Shown one piece after another: positions 17,526-25,082 of a stretch of 39,434 bases of DNA (position 1 is the first letter of the stretch; each line of letters begins with the position of its first letter). Below the pieces are notes generated by a model. That model was not told where the DNA came from. It saw nothing but the letters and a program-made list of their open reading frames with translations, and made no database searches. Source of the DNA: Tolypothrix sp. PCC 7712 (GTDB lineage Bacteria > Cyanobacteriota > Cyanobacteriia > Cyanobacteriales > Nostocaceae); the NCBI RefSeq assembly GCF_025860405.1, contig NZ_CP063794.1:1-39434 (forward strand), read 5' to 3'. Position numbers and translations under genes: made by a program.

Positions 17526-18818
17526 TTACGCTACCTGACTGTAATTGTAAGATTTGGATGACCAAAAATTTGACCATCGAGTTGAATTACTTAAATATGC
17601 TGCCCTTAATGCCATAACTCCTTCAGCTCCAAATAAAGACCAATGCATTCCCGCTTGTTTTAATCTTTGTGTAACCACACGCCGATTGGAGCTTTCAACC
17701 ACTCCCGAACCAATCATTAAACCAGCTTTTAAATAAGAGTGATAATCAATCCGACTCTGATTATTAGTTAAATAACGCTCTAAATCGGTAATAGCTCCCT
17801 TTAAATCTTTCTTCTTTTTGGGGAATTGATGACAATTTTCAATTACTGTATTCCATTGTGATTTTTTTAGTAATTGTTGTTGAGTTTTTACCCAATCCAA
17901 TTGATAGTCTTCGTTATTTGGATACGCTGCTTTCGCTACTGCCCACACATATTCCGAGAGATGAAAAAAGTCGAGAATTTCCACCGAACCTGGAAATTGT
18001 TCTGATGCCATCGACCAAATCCAATGTGCGCCATCACCAATTACTACGGTTTTTGTGGGTTTTGTACCTGCTACTTGATTATATAACTGGGATACTCTCT
18101 GAGTAAATTCTGGTCGAGATTTTAAAGTAGCTACATATTCCCGAGTACGTATAACACCTCTTTTTTTACCAACTTTTTGATGGTCTTTACTCCAGAAAAT
18201 TACACCAACTTTTGCTTCTTTATATCCTTGTTTTTGATTCAAGGGAGTCATGACTCCATCAACTCCCACATATAATAAATCTGGTGGTTCCTGCTCTTGA
18301 TTGGGAATTCCAAACTGTGAAGAAGTGTCTTGCTCACATCGAACCTGAAACTCTTGTGTTTGTAGTTGATTTCCTGTCTTTTCTACTTGATTAGCTAAGG
18401 TTTTTTGTGTCAAATCTAGTCTTGTCCATTTTTGAAACAAGGAGTGAGAATTTGGAAATTCACTACTAACTCCCAAGGCACAGGCTAATTCTAATACCAT
18501 TGGTAGCCATTTATCTTTTGGTAGTCCTAACTCTTCATCAACTTTGACTTTAATACCATCTGTTGTCTCATAAGCTCTACGTACAACAACCATTTCACCT
18601 AATGGAGTGTAATATCTTTTTTCTCGTTTAGTTCTCGGATGTGAGTATTCGGCTTCTTTTTCTTCAATTAAGGCTTGGAATAAGCTTTGTTGCACAAAGT
18701 TCCCTAATTTTAGCCACATATTGTAAAATTCGCCCACAAATTCTTCTAAATGGTGACACTCCGGTAAGTCCTGGAGTGTGTCATTGATGTGAGACAGAAT
18801 TGATTGGTGGTTGTTCAT
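17526..18818 (-). CDS. ISKra4-family-like DDE transposase
   Basis: I place the start at ATG 18818 (MNNHQSILSHIND), giving 430 residues. The frame stays open upstream to 19079, but that part reads through the IS end and host DNA, so it is not transposase. The catalytic residues can be assigned: Asp187 in YVGVDGVM, Asp262 in VVIGDGAHWIW and Glu375 in GSGVVESSNRRVV. The following RLKQAGMHWS is a hallmark of this group. The N-terminal third includes a helical domain and the TPLGEMVVVRR segment common to ISKra4-like enzymes. No frameshift or stop is seen, so the element may be active. Confidence 0.9.
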   Translation of the reverse strand: MNNHQSILSHINDTLQDLPECHHLEEFVGEFYNMWLKLGNFVQQSLFQALIEEKEAEYSHPRTKREKRYYTPLGEMVVVRRAYETTDGIKVKVDEELGLPKDKWLPMVLELACALGVSSEFPNSHSLFQKWTRLDLTQKTLANQVEKTGNQLQTQEFQVRCEQDTSSQFGIPNQEQEPPDLLYVGVDGVMTPLNQKQGYKEAKVGVIFWSKDHQKVGKKRGVIRTREYVATLKSRPEFTQRVSQLYNQVAGTKPTKTVVIGDGAHWIWSMASEQFPGSVEILDFFHLSEYVWAVAKAAYPNNEDYQLDWVKTQQQLLKKSQWNTVIENCHQFPKKKKDLKGAITDLERYLTNNQSRIDYHSYLKAGLMIGSGVVESSNRRVVTQRLKQAGMHWSLFGAEGVMALRAAYLSNSTRWSNFWSSKSYNYSQVA

Positions 18819-18904
18819 GGGAAGTTTGGTTTTATGGCATCTCAGATATGTTAGCGGAATTTGTCCGCTAACTCCTCTCCCACACTTTTTTTCGTTCACC
18901 CGCG

Positions 18905-18994
18905 GTCGAGTTTCGTTATTTTGATAAAAAATCACTGCTTCTAGCAGAACTACCGTACCAATTTGGAGAAAATATCTTCTCAGAAATCTCTTGA
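18905..18994 (+). pseudogene. Possible gene tail beside the right IS end
   Basis: Directly after the right inverted repeat the plus strand reads VEFRYFDKKSLLLAELPYQF, then GENIFSEIS and a TGA at 18992. It has protein-like composition but no start. It is not the expected WD40 continuation of the nSTAND gene, so it may be the tail of another gene brought next to the element by a deletion. Confidence 0.3.
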
Positions 18995-18995
18995 A

Positions 18996-19029
18996 GCCGC
19001 GACCGAGCAAGAACAGTGCGCGACATTGG
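18996..19029 (-). repeat. Dispersed 34-bp repeat, copy B
   Basis: On the minus strand it starts CCAATGTCGCGCA and ends TTGCTCGGTCGCGGC. Over 34 bp it differs from copy A at only six or so positions, mostly in the centre. Confidence 0.7.
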
Positions 19030-19114
19030 TGACTGTAATCCTTTATAGATAAAGCTTTGAAGTCAGTAAGAATTACCATTGCTTAATTTTTGCTTACTGC
19101 TGCTAAATTCCATA

Positions 19115-19142
19115 GAAAAAACCCTCATAAACACTATGAGGG
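19115..19142 (-). terminator. Rho-independent terminator after rpsU
   Basis: Read on the minus strand, CCCTCATA, a 5-base loop and TATGAGGG are followed directly by a run of Ts (A-run at 19116-19121 on the plus strand). It lies 26 bp after the rpsU stop. Confidence 0.88.
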
Positions 19143-19167
19143 CATTAATTTATATCTATGTCAGTTC

Positions 19168-19356
19168 TCAAGTGCGGAAACGTCTTTTACCCTGCTTTTG
19201 TAAAGCTAGTTTTTTGCGCTTGGATTTCTCAATAGGCGTTTCAAAGTGACGATGCTTCCTCATGTCTTGAAAAATCCCTGCTTTGGAAACTTCTCGCTTA
19301 AATCGACGTAATGCTGACTCAAGATGTTCGTTTTCACCCACTATAATTTGGGTCAT
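19168..19356 (-). CDS. rpsU: 30S ribosomal protein bS21
   Basis: The 62-residue protein matches bS21 throughout: the N-terminal TQIIVGENEHLESALRRFKR, then a helix, then the basic tail (KSKRKKLALQKQGKRRFR). bS21 binds the 30S platform near the anti-Shine-Dalgarno region and helps initiation. The start ATG is preceded by GAGGAGAGAG. It follows the RRM gene by 71 bp in the same direction and is followed by a strong terminator, so the two form one transcription unit. This rbp-rpsU order is known from cyanobacterial chromosomes, where it is cold-responsive. As a plasmid copy it is probably an extra paralogue. Confidence 0.93.
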   Translation of the reverse strand: MTQIIVGENEHLESALRRFKREVSKAGIFQDMRKHRHFETPIEKSKRKKLALQKQGKRRFRT

Positions 19357-19427
19357 TCTCTCTCCTCGTAAACTGACTTCATCAATGGCGGAAAAATTCG
19401 CTCTCTCTTTTAATACGGTTTCAAAGC

Positions 19428-19733
19428 TTAGTAGCGTCCGCGTCCACCACCACTATATCCGCCACGTCCACCACCAGACGAACCTCTGTCTTCTTTGGGC
19501 TTGGCTTTATTAACTTTCAGGTCACGACCCATCCATTCAGCACCATCAAGACCATCAATAGCAGCATCTTCTTCTGCATCTGTTCCCATTTCCACGAAAG
19601 CGAAGCCGCGCGGACGACCTGTTTCCCGGTCTTGTGGTACTTGAACCCGCTTTACGGTACCATATTCAGCAAAAACACCTCTGATATCTTCTTCCGTCAC
19701 TTGGTAAGAGAGGTTGCCTACATAAATTGACAT
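19428..19733 (-). CDS. rbp: Cyanobacterial RRM RNA-binding protein (Rbp)
   Basis: The 101-residue protein has one RNA recognition motif, with RNP2 IYVGNL at residues 3-8 and RNP1 RGFAFVEM at 42-49. A glycine-rich tail (SSGGGRGGYSGGGRGRY) follows. This is the classic layout of cyanobacterial Rbp proteins, which bind RNA and are often induced by cold. The ATG has a TTGGAG ribosome site. The gene leads an operon with rpsU. A long untranslated leader is possible in the 19734-19900 stretch, as in chromosomal rbp genes, but I cannot place a promoter. Confidence 0.93.
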   Translation of the reverse strand: MSIYVGNLSYQVTEEDIRGVFAEYGTVKRVQVPQDRETGRPRGFAFVEMGTDAEEDAAIDGLDGAEWMGRDLKVNKAKPKEDRGSSGGGRGGYSGGGRGRY

Positions 19734-20286
19734 CGATTTTCTCCAAAATTATCAGCTTGTAGAGATTAAATTTCGGAGAGAAGCCTGTGAATACTAAAAA
19801 CAAACACTGTCACCGAATTAACTCTTATTTTTTAGGATGACATAGAAGCCAATTGTCTGCATCCAGTAAATGGTTAATAGATGGTTAACCAGTATTGTGA
19901 TGAGGCAGCGATCGCGTATGCAGCCGTGAAATAATAGCATCAAGGTATGCTGTTTTTATTTTGAATTGGCGAAAATACGAATTACCAAAAATACGTATTG
20001 TTGTATTGCTAACAATTTGTATTAGTGCAATATAAAAAATCCATGCAGACTGTACTAACTAGTAGACTATCCGAAAAAGCCTAACCAATTTGATAATTAG
20101 GGATAAAGTCAAACCGTTTTTTGTTCTGGTGTAGTTTATCCAAGCTAATGATTACTCCTTATAGGCTTTTGTATTTTTGAATTGGCGAAATTTTGAATTG
20201 TCGTAAAGTTAACATTTTATAAATTGAGAAATACAAATTTTCGTTATTTAAAAGGTAAACTAGCAGCATTTATTGGAGTATATGGA
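19734..20286. promoter_or_regulatory. Divergent control region of rbp-rpsU and parA, candidate centromere
   Basis: The 12-mer GAATTGGCGAAA occurs at 19963-19974 and 20179-20190, and again past the partner gene at 21348-21359. A half-matching GAATTGTCG follows the second copy. Between them lie AT-rich words such as AAAATACGAATTACC and AAATACGTATTG. Repeats on both sides of a parA cassette are typical of operator/centromere sites. No gene is seen here. Confidence 0.5.
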
Positions 20287-20880
20287 GTGATAATCACCCT
20301 GGCTAGTTTCAAAGGCGGCGTAGCAAAAACGACAAGTGCCATCCATATTGCTTGCTTTCTATCTCAGAAGGGCAGTACTTTGCTGGTCGATGGCGACCCA
20401 AACCACAGTGCTACAGGATGGGCAAAGCGAGGGGCATTACCTTTTAAAGTTGTGGATTTATTGCAGGCCCCTATGCACAGCCGTAATTATGATCATGTGG
20501 TTATTGACACAGCAGCCCGACCAAGCTTTGAAGATTTAGAAGCACTTGCTGACGGGTGCAATCTATTAATCCTGCCTACTACTCCTGATGCTTTAGCGAT
20601 GGATGCACTGTTGCAGACTGTAGGTACTCTCAAATCATTGGGCAGTTCACGCTATCGTGTGTTGCTTACAATTATTCCTCCGGCTCCCCGCTTAACAGGA
20701 CAACAAGCACGGGAGGCATTGGAAGCAGAGGGAATACCACTATTTGAACAAGGGATTAGACGATTTGCTGTTTATGAAAAAGCGGCACTGGAGGGGTTGC
20801 CAGTTTATCAAGTAAAAGACCGCAGCAGCAAAATAGCATGGCGTGAGTATCAAGAGGTGGGTAAGGAGATACTGTCATGA
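20287..20880 (+). CDS. parA: ParA-family plasmid partition ATPase
   Basis: I choose the GTG at 20287 (IITLASFKGGVAKTTSA), which has GGAG nine bases upstream and matches where ParA proteins begin; a longer frame reaches TTG 20224 but adds non-family residues. The 197-residue product has the deviant Walker A KGGVAKTTS, the A' region (DGDPNHSATGWAKR) and Walker B VVIDTAARP. There is no N-terminal helix-turn-helix, so it is of the short type that relies on its partner for operator binding. It overlaps the next gene by four bases (ATGA), indicating translational coupling. Its job is positioning plasmid copies over the nucleoid. Confidence 0.92.
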   Translation: MIITLASFKGGVAKTTSAIHIACFLSQKGSTLLVDGDPNHSATGWAKRGALPFKVVDLLQAPMHSRNYDHVVIDTAARPSFEDLEALADGCNLLILPTTPDALAMDALLQTVGTLKSLGSSRYRVLLTIIPPAPRLTGQQAREALEAEGIPLFEQGIRRFAVYEKAALEGLPVYQVKDRSSKIAWREYQEVGKEILS

Positions 20881-21275
20881 GCAAGCCTAGTCCATTTAAA
20901 AAGTTATTTGAAACCAAAGAAGAATCACAAATTGAGCCAGAACAACCAACAGAAGCAACCACAGAAAGTAACGTGACTCAAACTCCAACCCTACCGCCAC
21001 CAGCACCAACTCAAAAGGAACCACGCAAACGTGGCAGACCTGCAACTGGAAAGCGGTCTGATGATGCTTGGATTGGGCGCACTTACTATGTGAAACGCTC
21101 AACAGATTTAGATGTAGAGGAAGAATTACTCAAACTCAAAAGACGTGGTGTAGAGATTGATAAAAGCGAATTGGTAGATTTTCTGATGGCTGTCTGGGTG
21201 AAATGGCAACAAGGTGAAAATATAGATTTACTAATTGACGAATTTACACCAAGGCGAAATTCTAAATTAGACTGA
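20877..21275 (+). CDS. Small ParB-like partner of ParA
   Basis: This 132-residue protein is coupled to parA by a 4-base overlap. The first ~45 residues are a P/T/E-rich disordered arm, a typical ParA-contact region. An AT-hook-like basic segment follows (KRGRPATGKRSDDAW). The C-terminal half (residues ~65-115, TYYVKRSTDLDVEEELLKLK to LVDFLMAVWVKW) fits a small dimeric DNA-binding fold such as ribbon-helix-helix. I infer that it binds the repeated sites around the cassette. The family is not named with certainty. Its last codons are part of a 100-bp tandem duplication. Confidence 0.75.
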   Translation: MSKPSPFKKLFETKEESQIEPEQPTEATTESNVTQTPTLPPPAPTQKEPRKRGRPATGKRSDDAWIGRTYYVKRSTDLDVEEELLKLKRRGVEIDKSELVDFLMAVWVKWQQGENIDLLIDEFTPRRNSKLD

Positions 21276-21402
21276 CTTCTGGCTGAATACTTGGAACGTA
21301 GTTTGGCAGCAAGGTGAAAATATAGATTTACTAATTGGTGAATTTACGAATTGGCGAAATTTTAAATTAGATTGACCCCTGGCTGAATGTTTGGAACGTA
21401 GT
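21205..21402 (+). repeat. 100-bp tandem duplication at the end of the parA partner gene
   Basis: GCAAGGTGAAAATATAGATT recurs exactly 100 bp apart (AAGGTGAAAA at 21211 and 21311), and the copies stay alike to TTGGAACGTAGT (21291 and 21391). Copy 1 encodes the C-terminus of the partner protein. Copy 2 is outside the gene but still reads as a similar tail (WQQGENIDLLIGEF) up to a TGA. Copy 2 contains a GAATTGGCGAAA site where copy 1 has a degenerate ACCAAGGCGAAA. Confidence 0.88.
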
Positions 21403-21491
21403 GCAGTAACGCTAAAAGAAACTATTGCGATAATGAAAAAGACTGATGCCGCTATACCTAGATTTTCGCTTTAGCAGAGGACATACCCAAT

Positions 21492-21782
21492 ATGACTATC
21501 AAAGAACTGCTTCTTTTAGAAATCGAATCGACCCCAGATACCATTCTGGCTGAAACGCTAGACTTTATACGCTTTTTGAAAACGAAGTCAACCCAAACAC
21601 AGCCTGTTTCTTCCGTGGCTCCTTCCACCCCTGACACTACAGTAAATTCCACAGGTCGCTCACTGCTCGAACACTTAAAAACAATTGGTAAATGGGAAGG
21701 TGATGATTTAAAAGAATGTCTTGAATTAGTTTATGCCACTCGCGGCAAAGCCAAATTTGATTACGAAAACCCTTTTGAATAA
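21492..21782 (+). CDS. Type II antitoxin (VapB-like) of the adjacent PIN toxin
   Basis: The 96-residue protein begins MTIKELLLLEIESTPDTI, a helical start common in cyanobacterial antitoxins. After a P/T-rich linker it ends in a conserved-looking toxin-binding tail (LLEHLKTIGKWEGDD and ATRGKAKFDYENPFE). An AGAGGA ribosome site lies about 11 bases before the ATG. It overlaps the toxin start by one base (TAATG). Cyanobacterial PIN toxins are often paired with proteins of this type, which both neutralise the toxin and repress the operon. Confidence 0.78.
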   Translation: MTIKELLLLEIESTPDTILAETLDFIRFLKTKSTQTQPVSSVAPSTPDTTVNSTGRSLLEHLKTIGKWEGDDLKECLELVYATRGKAKFDYENPFE

Positions 21783-22225
21783 TGTACTTGTTAGATACAA
21801 ATCACTGTAGCCAAGCAATACTTGGTAATTCCAATGTGCTTAATCGCCTCGCGGAAGTGGAAAATTCTGTGATTGTAACCTGCGCCATCGTTCAAGGGGA
21901 ACTGATAGACATGGCAGAACGTTCTCAACGCAAGGAAAGTAACTTAGCACTAATTCACCGTTTTCTAACGGGTATATACAGCCATAATATTGATGGATCT
22001 ACTGCTACTATCTATGGGCAACTGAAAGCCGCTTTATTCAATCAGTTTGCACCGAAGGAGAAAAGTAAGCGGAGAAAAACGAAAATAACTGATCTAGGCT
22101 TTGATGAAAATGATATTTGGATTACGGCTGTAGCTTTACAACATGGTCTTATCGTTGTGTCAGCCGACAGCGACTTTCAGAGGATTCAACAAGTGAGAGC
22201 ATTGTCTGTTGAGTCTTGGTTGTAA
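21782..22225 (+). CDS. vapC: VapC-like PIN-domain toxin (ribonuclease)
   Basis: The 147-residue PIN-domain protein has the expected acidic residues: Asp5 in LLDTN, Glu40 in GELID, Asp111 in NDIWITA, and Asp129/Asp131 in SADSDF. VapC toxins are Mg-dependent endoribonucleases that cut tRNA or rRNA when not bound by antitoxin. A Lys/Arg-rich loop (PKEKSKRRKTK, residues 91-101) is noticeable and may be RNA-contacting. The start codon overlaps the antitoxin stop. The pair probably stabilises the plasmid by killing cells that lose it. Confidence 0.85.
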   Translation: MYLLDTNHCSQAILGNSNVLNRLAEVENSVIVTCAIVQGELIDMAERSQRKESNLALIHRFLTGIYSHNIDGSTATIYGQLKAALFNQFAPKEKSKRRKTKITDLGFDENDIWITAVALQHGLIVVSADSDFQRIQQVRALSVESWL

Positions 22226-22332
22226 ATTTTATGTTCTGCGAGAAATTGGAGTTATTAGCAATATTAAGAAACTTACTAATTAATTTCTTACTAAGGATTG
22301 TCACAAGCAAGAAACAGCAAAGGATTTGAGAG

Positions 22333-22366
22333 CCAATGTCTCGCAGGCGTATTGCCCGGTCGAACC
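22333..22366 (+). repeat. Dispersed 34-bp repeat, copy C (diverged)
   Basis: Starts CCAATGTCTCGCA and ends TTGCCCGGTCGAACC. It aligns without gaps to copies A and B. The surrounding spacer (22226-22472) holds no gene that I can support. Confidence 0.6.
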
Positions 22367-22472
22367 TCTTTCTTACAAGCGAGCGCACCCAACACACGAA
22401 AACCAGCCAAAGGTAGATTTCCTCTCGCGCCAATGATGACAGAGATAGTTGCCCTCCATTAAGAAATATTTT

Positions 22473-23192
22473 CTAATATGGATGAGCCTGAAGCCAAGCA
22501 GCAATATGAGGTATTCTACTTATTGTCTTTTTTAGCGCCTCAAGCTTTGGATATAGTTCCAGCAGTTTTTTTGGAGGCTGATAAGGGCCATAAGGCTCCG
22601 GTATGTAAAAGAATGTAGATGGAGTTCTCCAAAGGTTTGCGGATACATCCAATGTGTACAATATGTCAAACACTGCCAGATCAGCCCATGTCAGTGATGA
22701 CCCGACAAGGAATGGAGATTCTTGATTATCTGCTATCATCTGCTCAAACCTGCCCAAGTGCATAGGCACAGTCACTGTGAAGTACTGATCCAGCCGTTCC
22801 ACCCTCAGCGATGCCTGCCTCATTTTCATTAGCAGATGACCATTCTCCACAATCCGGTCAACATAGCACCCATACAGAAGATCCAGCAAATCTCTCCAAG
22901 CATCGACTACCATATCTGATTTGGCTGCCTGTACCCTGTCCAAAGGGTATATTCCTGCTTCTCGCGCCGCGTAACGAGCGAGCGCACATGACTGAGCAAT
23001 CATGGTATTGCCCAATTTGAGAGTAGGGAGCTGATCGAAGGGGAGTTTTTCACTATCCCGCAAAAGCTTGTATTCGTGAAGGGATATCATTCTGTCTTCA
23101 AATGGGACATCGCCATAGACAAAAATCAGACGCGGCAATTCTGCTCTGCCCTTCCCGTCATCAAAATATAGCAAGATTGGGTGGGAGTTCAT
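22473..23192 (-). CDS. Glutathione S-transferase, sigma-class-like
   Basis: The 239-residue protein has a thioredoxin-like N-terminal half starting ILLYFDDGKGRAELPRLIFV. It keeps the Tyr-containing YF..GRAE pattern of sigma-class enzymes and the conserved cis-Pro/SNAIL-like segments (DQLPTLKLGN and AQSCALARYAA). The C-terminal half is helical, with LVGSSLTWADLAVFDIL matching the GST N-capping region. Such enzymes conjugate glutathione to electrophiles or isomerise small molecules in the cytoplasm. Sigma-like GSTs are best known from animals, with scattered bacterial relatives. The gene stands alone between the toxin-antitoxin and an unknown gene and has no obvious ribosome site. It looks like cargo. 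Confidence 0.8.
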   Translation of the reverse strand: MNSHPILLYFDDGKGRAELPRLIFVYGDVPFEDRMISLHEYKLLRDSEKLPFDQLPTLKLGNTMIAQSCALARYAAREAGIYPLDRVQAAKSDMVVDAWRDLLDLLYGCYVDRIVENGHLLMKMRQASLRVERLDQYFTVTVPMHLGRFEQMIADNQESPFLVGSSLTWADLAVFDILYTLDVSANLWRTPSTFFYIPEPYGPYQPPKKLLELYPKLEALKKTISRIPHIAAWLQAHPY

Positions 23193-23756
23193 AATTTTCG
23201 TACAGCTTCATGCAAAACTAAATTAGCCATCGGTCGCTCAGGTTGTTTCATTTGATATTGTCTCAATGGCTTGTAATTGAAAGCATCATCCTACTGATAC
23301 AAATCAGGTTATTAGACGCTATGAAACTATATTCCTACCTCAACAGTTGGAATTAGAACTATTGGTTAGAGATTTCACACCCGTTGGCTCAAATGCGAGC
23401 GCGTTGAGGTCATGTGAAGTTTTACCCAATCCAAGAGTAAAGGGCGATCGTTTCCTGCCGCCTGTGGCTGGATGTCGTGTTTGGCGAGTTTACCGACACA
23501 ACAACGGCGATCGCCCCTGACAAGTTTACAAACCAAGAGTCATTCACCAGACAAGCAGGAGAAGGCGACGGTGCTGCAACAGTTCGAGTTATTGTGTAGG
23601 GATTGGACGGTGTGAGGGGGCAATCGCATTTTCAAAAGCTGATGAAGCTTAAAGAGGGGTCTCTGAAAAGTTAATTCTACCGTACCCCAGCAGTAAGAAT
23701 ATTTTTCAGCAAGCTTTGAACATGATACTTGGCATATTTTTAAATAATTAGAGCTT
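23193..23756. other. Spacer with a possible decayed gene
   Basis: No intact gene is seen. On the plus strand 23281-23520 is open for 79 codons (VIRRYETIFLPQQLELELLV and onward) and ends at TGA 23518, but lacks a start. Its last third runs through two cgatcg-rich words, including a HIP1 site. It may be a gene remnant or chance. The remaining bases are AT-rich. Confidence 0.3.
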
Positions 23757-24392
23757 ATGACTTTTTGGTTTGGCATCGGTATTATGCAACTTATTCCCAA
23801 GGAATACGATGACTATTATCCAGACGAAATCCTCAATTGCCTCGTTGATAAACTGGAATCGGAGCTAGCTGATGATGTACAAATTCGTGAAGTTCTTATG
23901 AAAGCTGGTGTAGATTTGTACACTAGAGCAGAACCTACTGACAGACCTACTGTGATTGCATCTAGTATTAATAGTGGGGGTGAGCTACCCGATAGAATTG
24001 CTCTCCCAATTCTCACCGCCATTCAAAACGTGGAAACAGTAGATTATGCGCCGTATGAATATTGCTCTAAAATGCCAGATCCAATTGCGGACATCTTGAT
24101 ACCTGGATTTGGTAAACGAGTACAGTCAACAGAGGCTACACAACAACTACTATACTCCCGAATCAAGTTAGAAGACTTTTGCGTTACCCCTTTAAAAGAC
24201 TTTTGGGTAGGGGGATTAGAGCAACATCTTGCTGCTTTTACCGAATGGCGAGACAGCTTATATAATGAAGCTGATTTTGTACCACGCGGTAGAGTGAGCC
24301 GCGAGGAAATACTTGAGTTTTACGATGAACATTTGTTGCCGATGCTTCGCTTTTGCAATGATTATCGTCTAATTTTTGTGTTTGGCTTTTGA
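23757..24392 (+). CDS. Hypothetical protein
   Basis: I do not recognise this 211-residue protein. It is acidic, soluble and without membrane segments. The true start may be the second ATG at 23784 (MQLIPKEYDDYYPDE), since the first nine residues are hydrophobic and unlike the rest; neither start has a clear ribosome site. Visible features are an acidic N-terminus, a central stretch TAIQNVETVDYAPYEYCSK, and an aromatic C-terminus ending in RLIFVFGF. The even composition and length without stops argue that it is real. Neighbours (GST, recombinase remnant) suggest accessory cargo. Confidence 0.6.
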   Translation: MTFWFGIGIMQLIPKEYDDYYPDEILNCLVDKLESELADDVQIREVLMKAGVDLYTRAEPTDRPTVIASSINSGGELPDRIALPILTAIQNVETVDYAPYEYCSKMPDPIADILIPGFGKRVQSTEATQQLLYSRIKLEDFCVTPLKDFWVGGLEQHLAAFTEWRDSLYNEADFVPRGRVSREEILEFYDEHLLPMLRFCNDYRLIFVFGF

Positions 24393-24505
24393 GTAATTGC
24401 TCAAAATCATTACTCTTTCAACAAAACCGACTGGGTAAATGGGGTAGAGCTATAAAATCTATTGGACTTTTTACTCTCAATCAATTTACTTTTTTTTAAT
24501 GTAGT

Positions 24506-24715
24506 TCAAAAATCCAAAGCAGAGATAGCGTTTTGCTTCTGCTTCTCAGTGACCCCCAGATAACGCTCCCTAGCTGCCAAAGTCCGACCTAAATCAATTT
24601 TGATATCGAGTCGCTCATCTGTTGAGGGCAAACGCTGACGGTTATCATCGTATTTCAACACCGTCTGCACTTGGGCGTGTCTGCTGAATCGCTGCTCCCG
24701 CACGGTAGTTGGCAT
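24506..24715 (-). pseudogene. C-terminal stub of a tyrosine recombinase
   Basis: The 69-residue frame contains FSRHAQVQTVLKYDDNRQ, the last His and the nucleophilic Tyr region of a tyrosine recombinase. The same motif occurs in the intact enzyme downstream (SRHADPRTLMIYDDNR). After it come about 40 residues of tail unlike that of the intact enzyme, so this is a different recombinase, not a copy. The catalytic Arg and HxxR parts are absent; upstream bases read MPTTVREQR with no homology that I can see. It is a relic of another integrase. Confidence 0.7.
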
Positions 24716-25082
24716 TAAAAAACGTTTTATTTCTCAGGACTTGTATAGAAACTGGTACAGACGGGCGTATATACAATTACCCAGGTAAGTCAGGCTGCGA
24801 TCGCCTACCCTCGACCATACGAGATTGCGTTTGCAGAGCATGGGCAAGTCTGGTGGTAGATCAACTGGCTTTTACAAAGACTGCTGCACCACATCCCCCA
24901 CAGTTATCAATTTTGATATCAAAGCCGGAAATTACAGACATAGTATAACTAATTGACACCCTATCACTTCCGCAATCAGGATTTAGCTGTTCACGGAGTG
25001 TAAACATTTATGCTCTTCCCTGTGGTTGTATGATGTACGTTATTGGAAAGCTACATTATCAATAACAAATTAGTGAGCAAAA
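24716..25082. other. Spacer upstream of the integrase
   Basis: No intact gene. A HIP1 site lies near 24797. A short open stretch on the plus strand reads AYPRPYEIAFAEHGQVWW to a TAG near 24860 and may be another gene tail. The integrase start at 25083 has no strong ribosome site. Confidence 0.35.

Larger units (their letters stand above)
16994..18901 (-). mobile_element. ISKra4-family-like insertion sequence, 1908 bp
   Basis: Terminal inverted repeats are GGGTGAACGAAAAAAGGTGT on the left and, reading inward on the other strand, GGGTGAACGAAAAAAAGTGT on the right. Similarity continues for about 15 more bases to a shared GTTAGCG. Each end carries an inner hairpin: 17019-17057 (17-bp perfect stem, 5-base loop) and 18850-18872 (9-bp stem). 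The element holds a transposase and a passenger gene, both on the minus strand. I see no clear target duplication, which would fit insertion followed by deletion of flanking DNA. Confidence 0.85.

Noticed and set aside
18819..19079. N-terminal extension of the transposase frame
   Set aside because: It crosses the terminal inverted repeat and flanking DNA, so it is read-through and not part of the transposase.
22149..22433. Minus-strand 94-residue frame after the PIN toxin
   Set aside because: Overlaps the toxin gene and the dispersed repeat copy C; composition is not protein-like.
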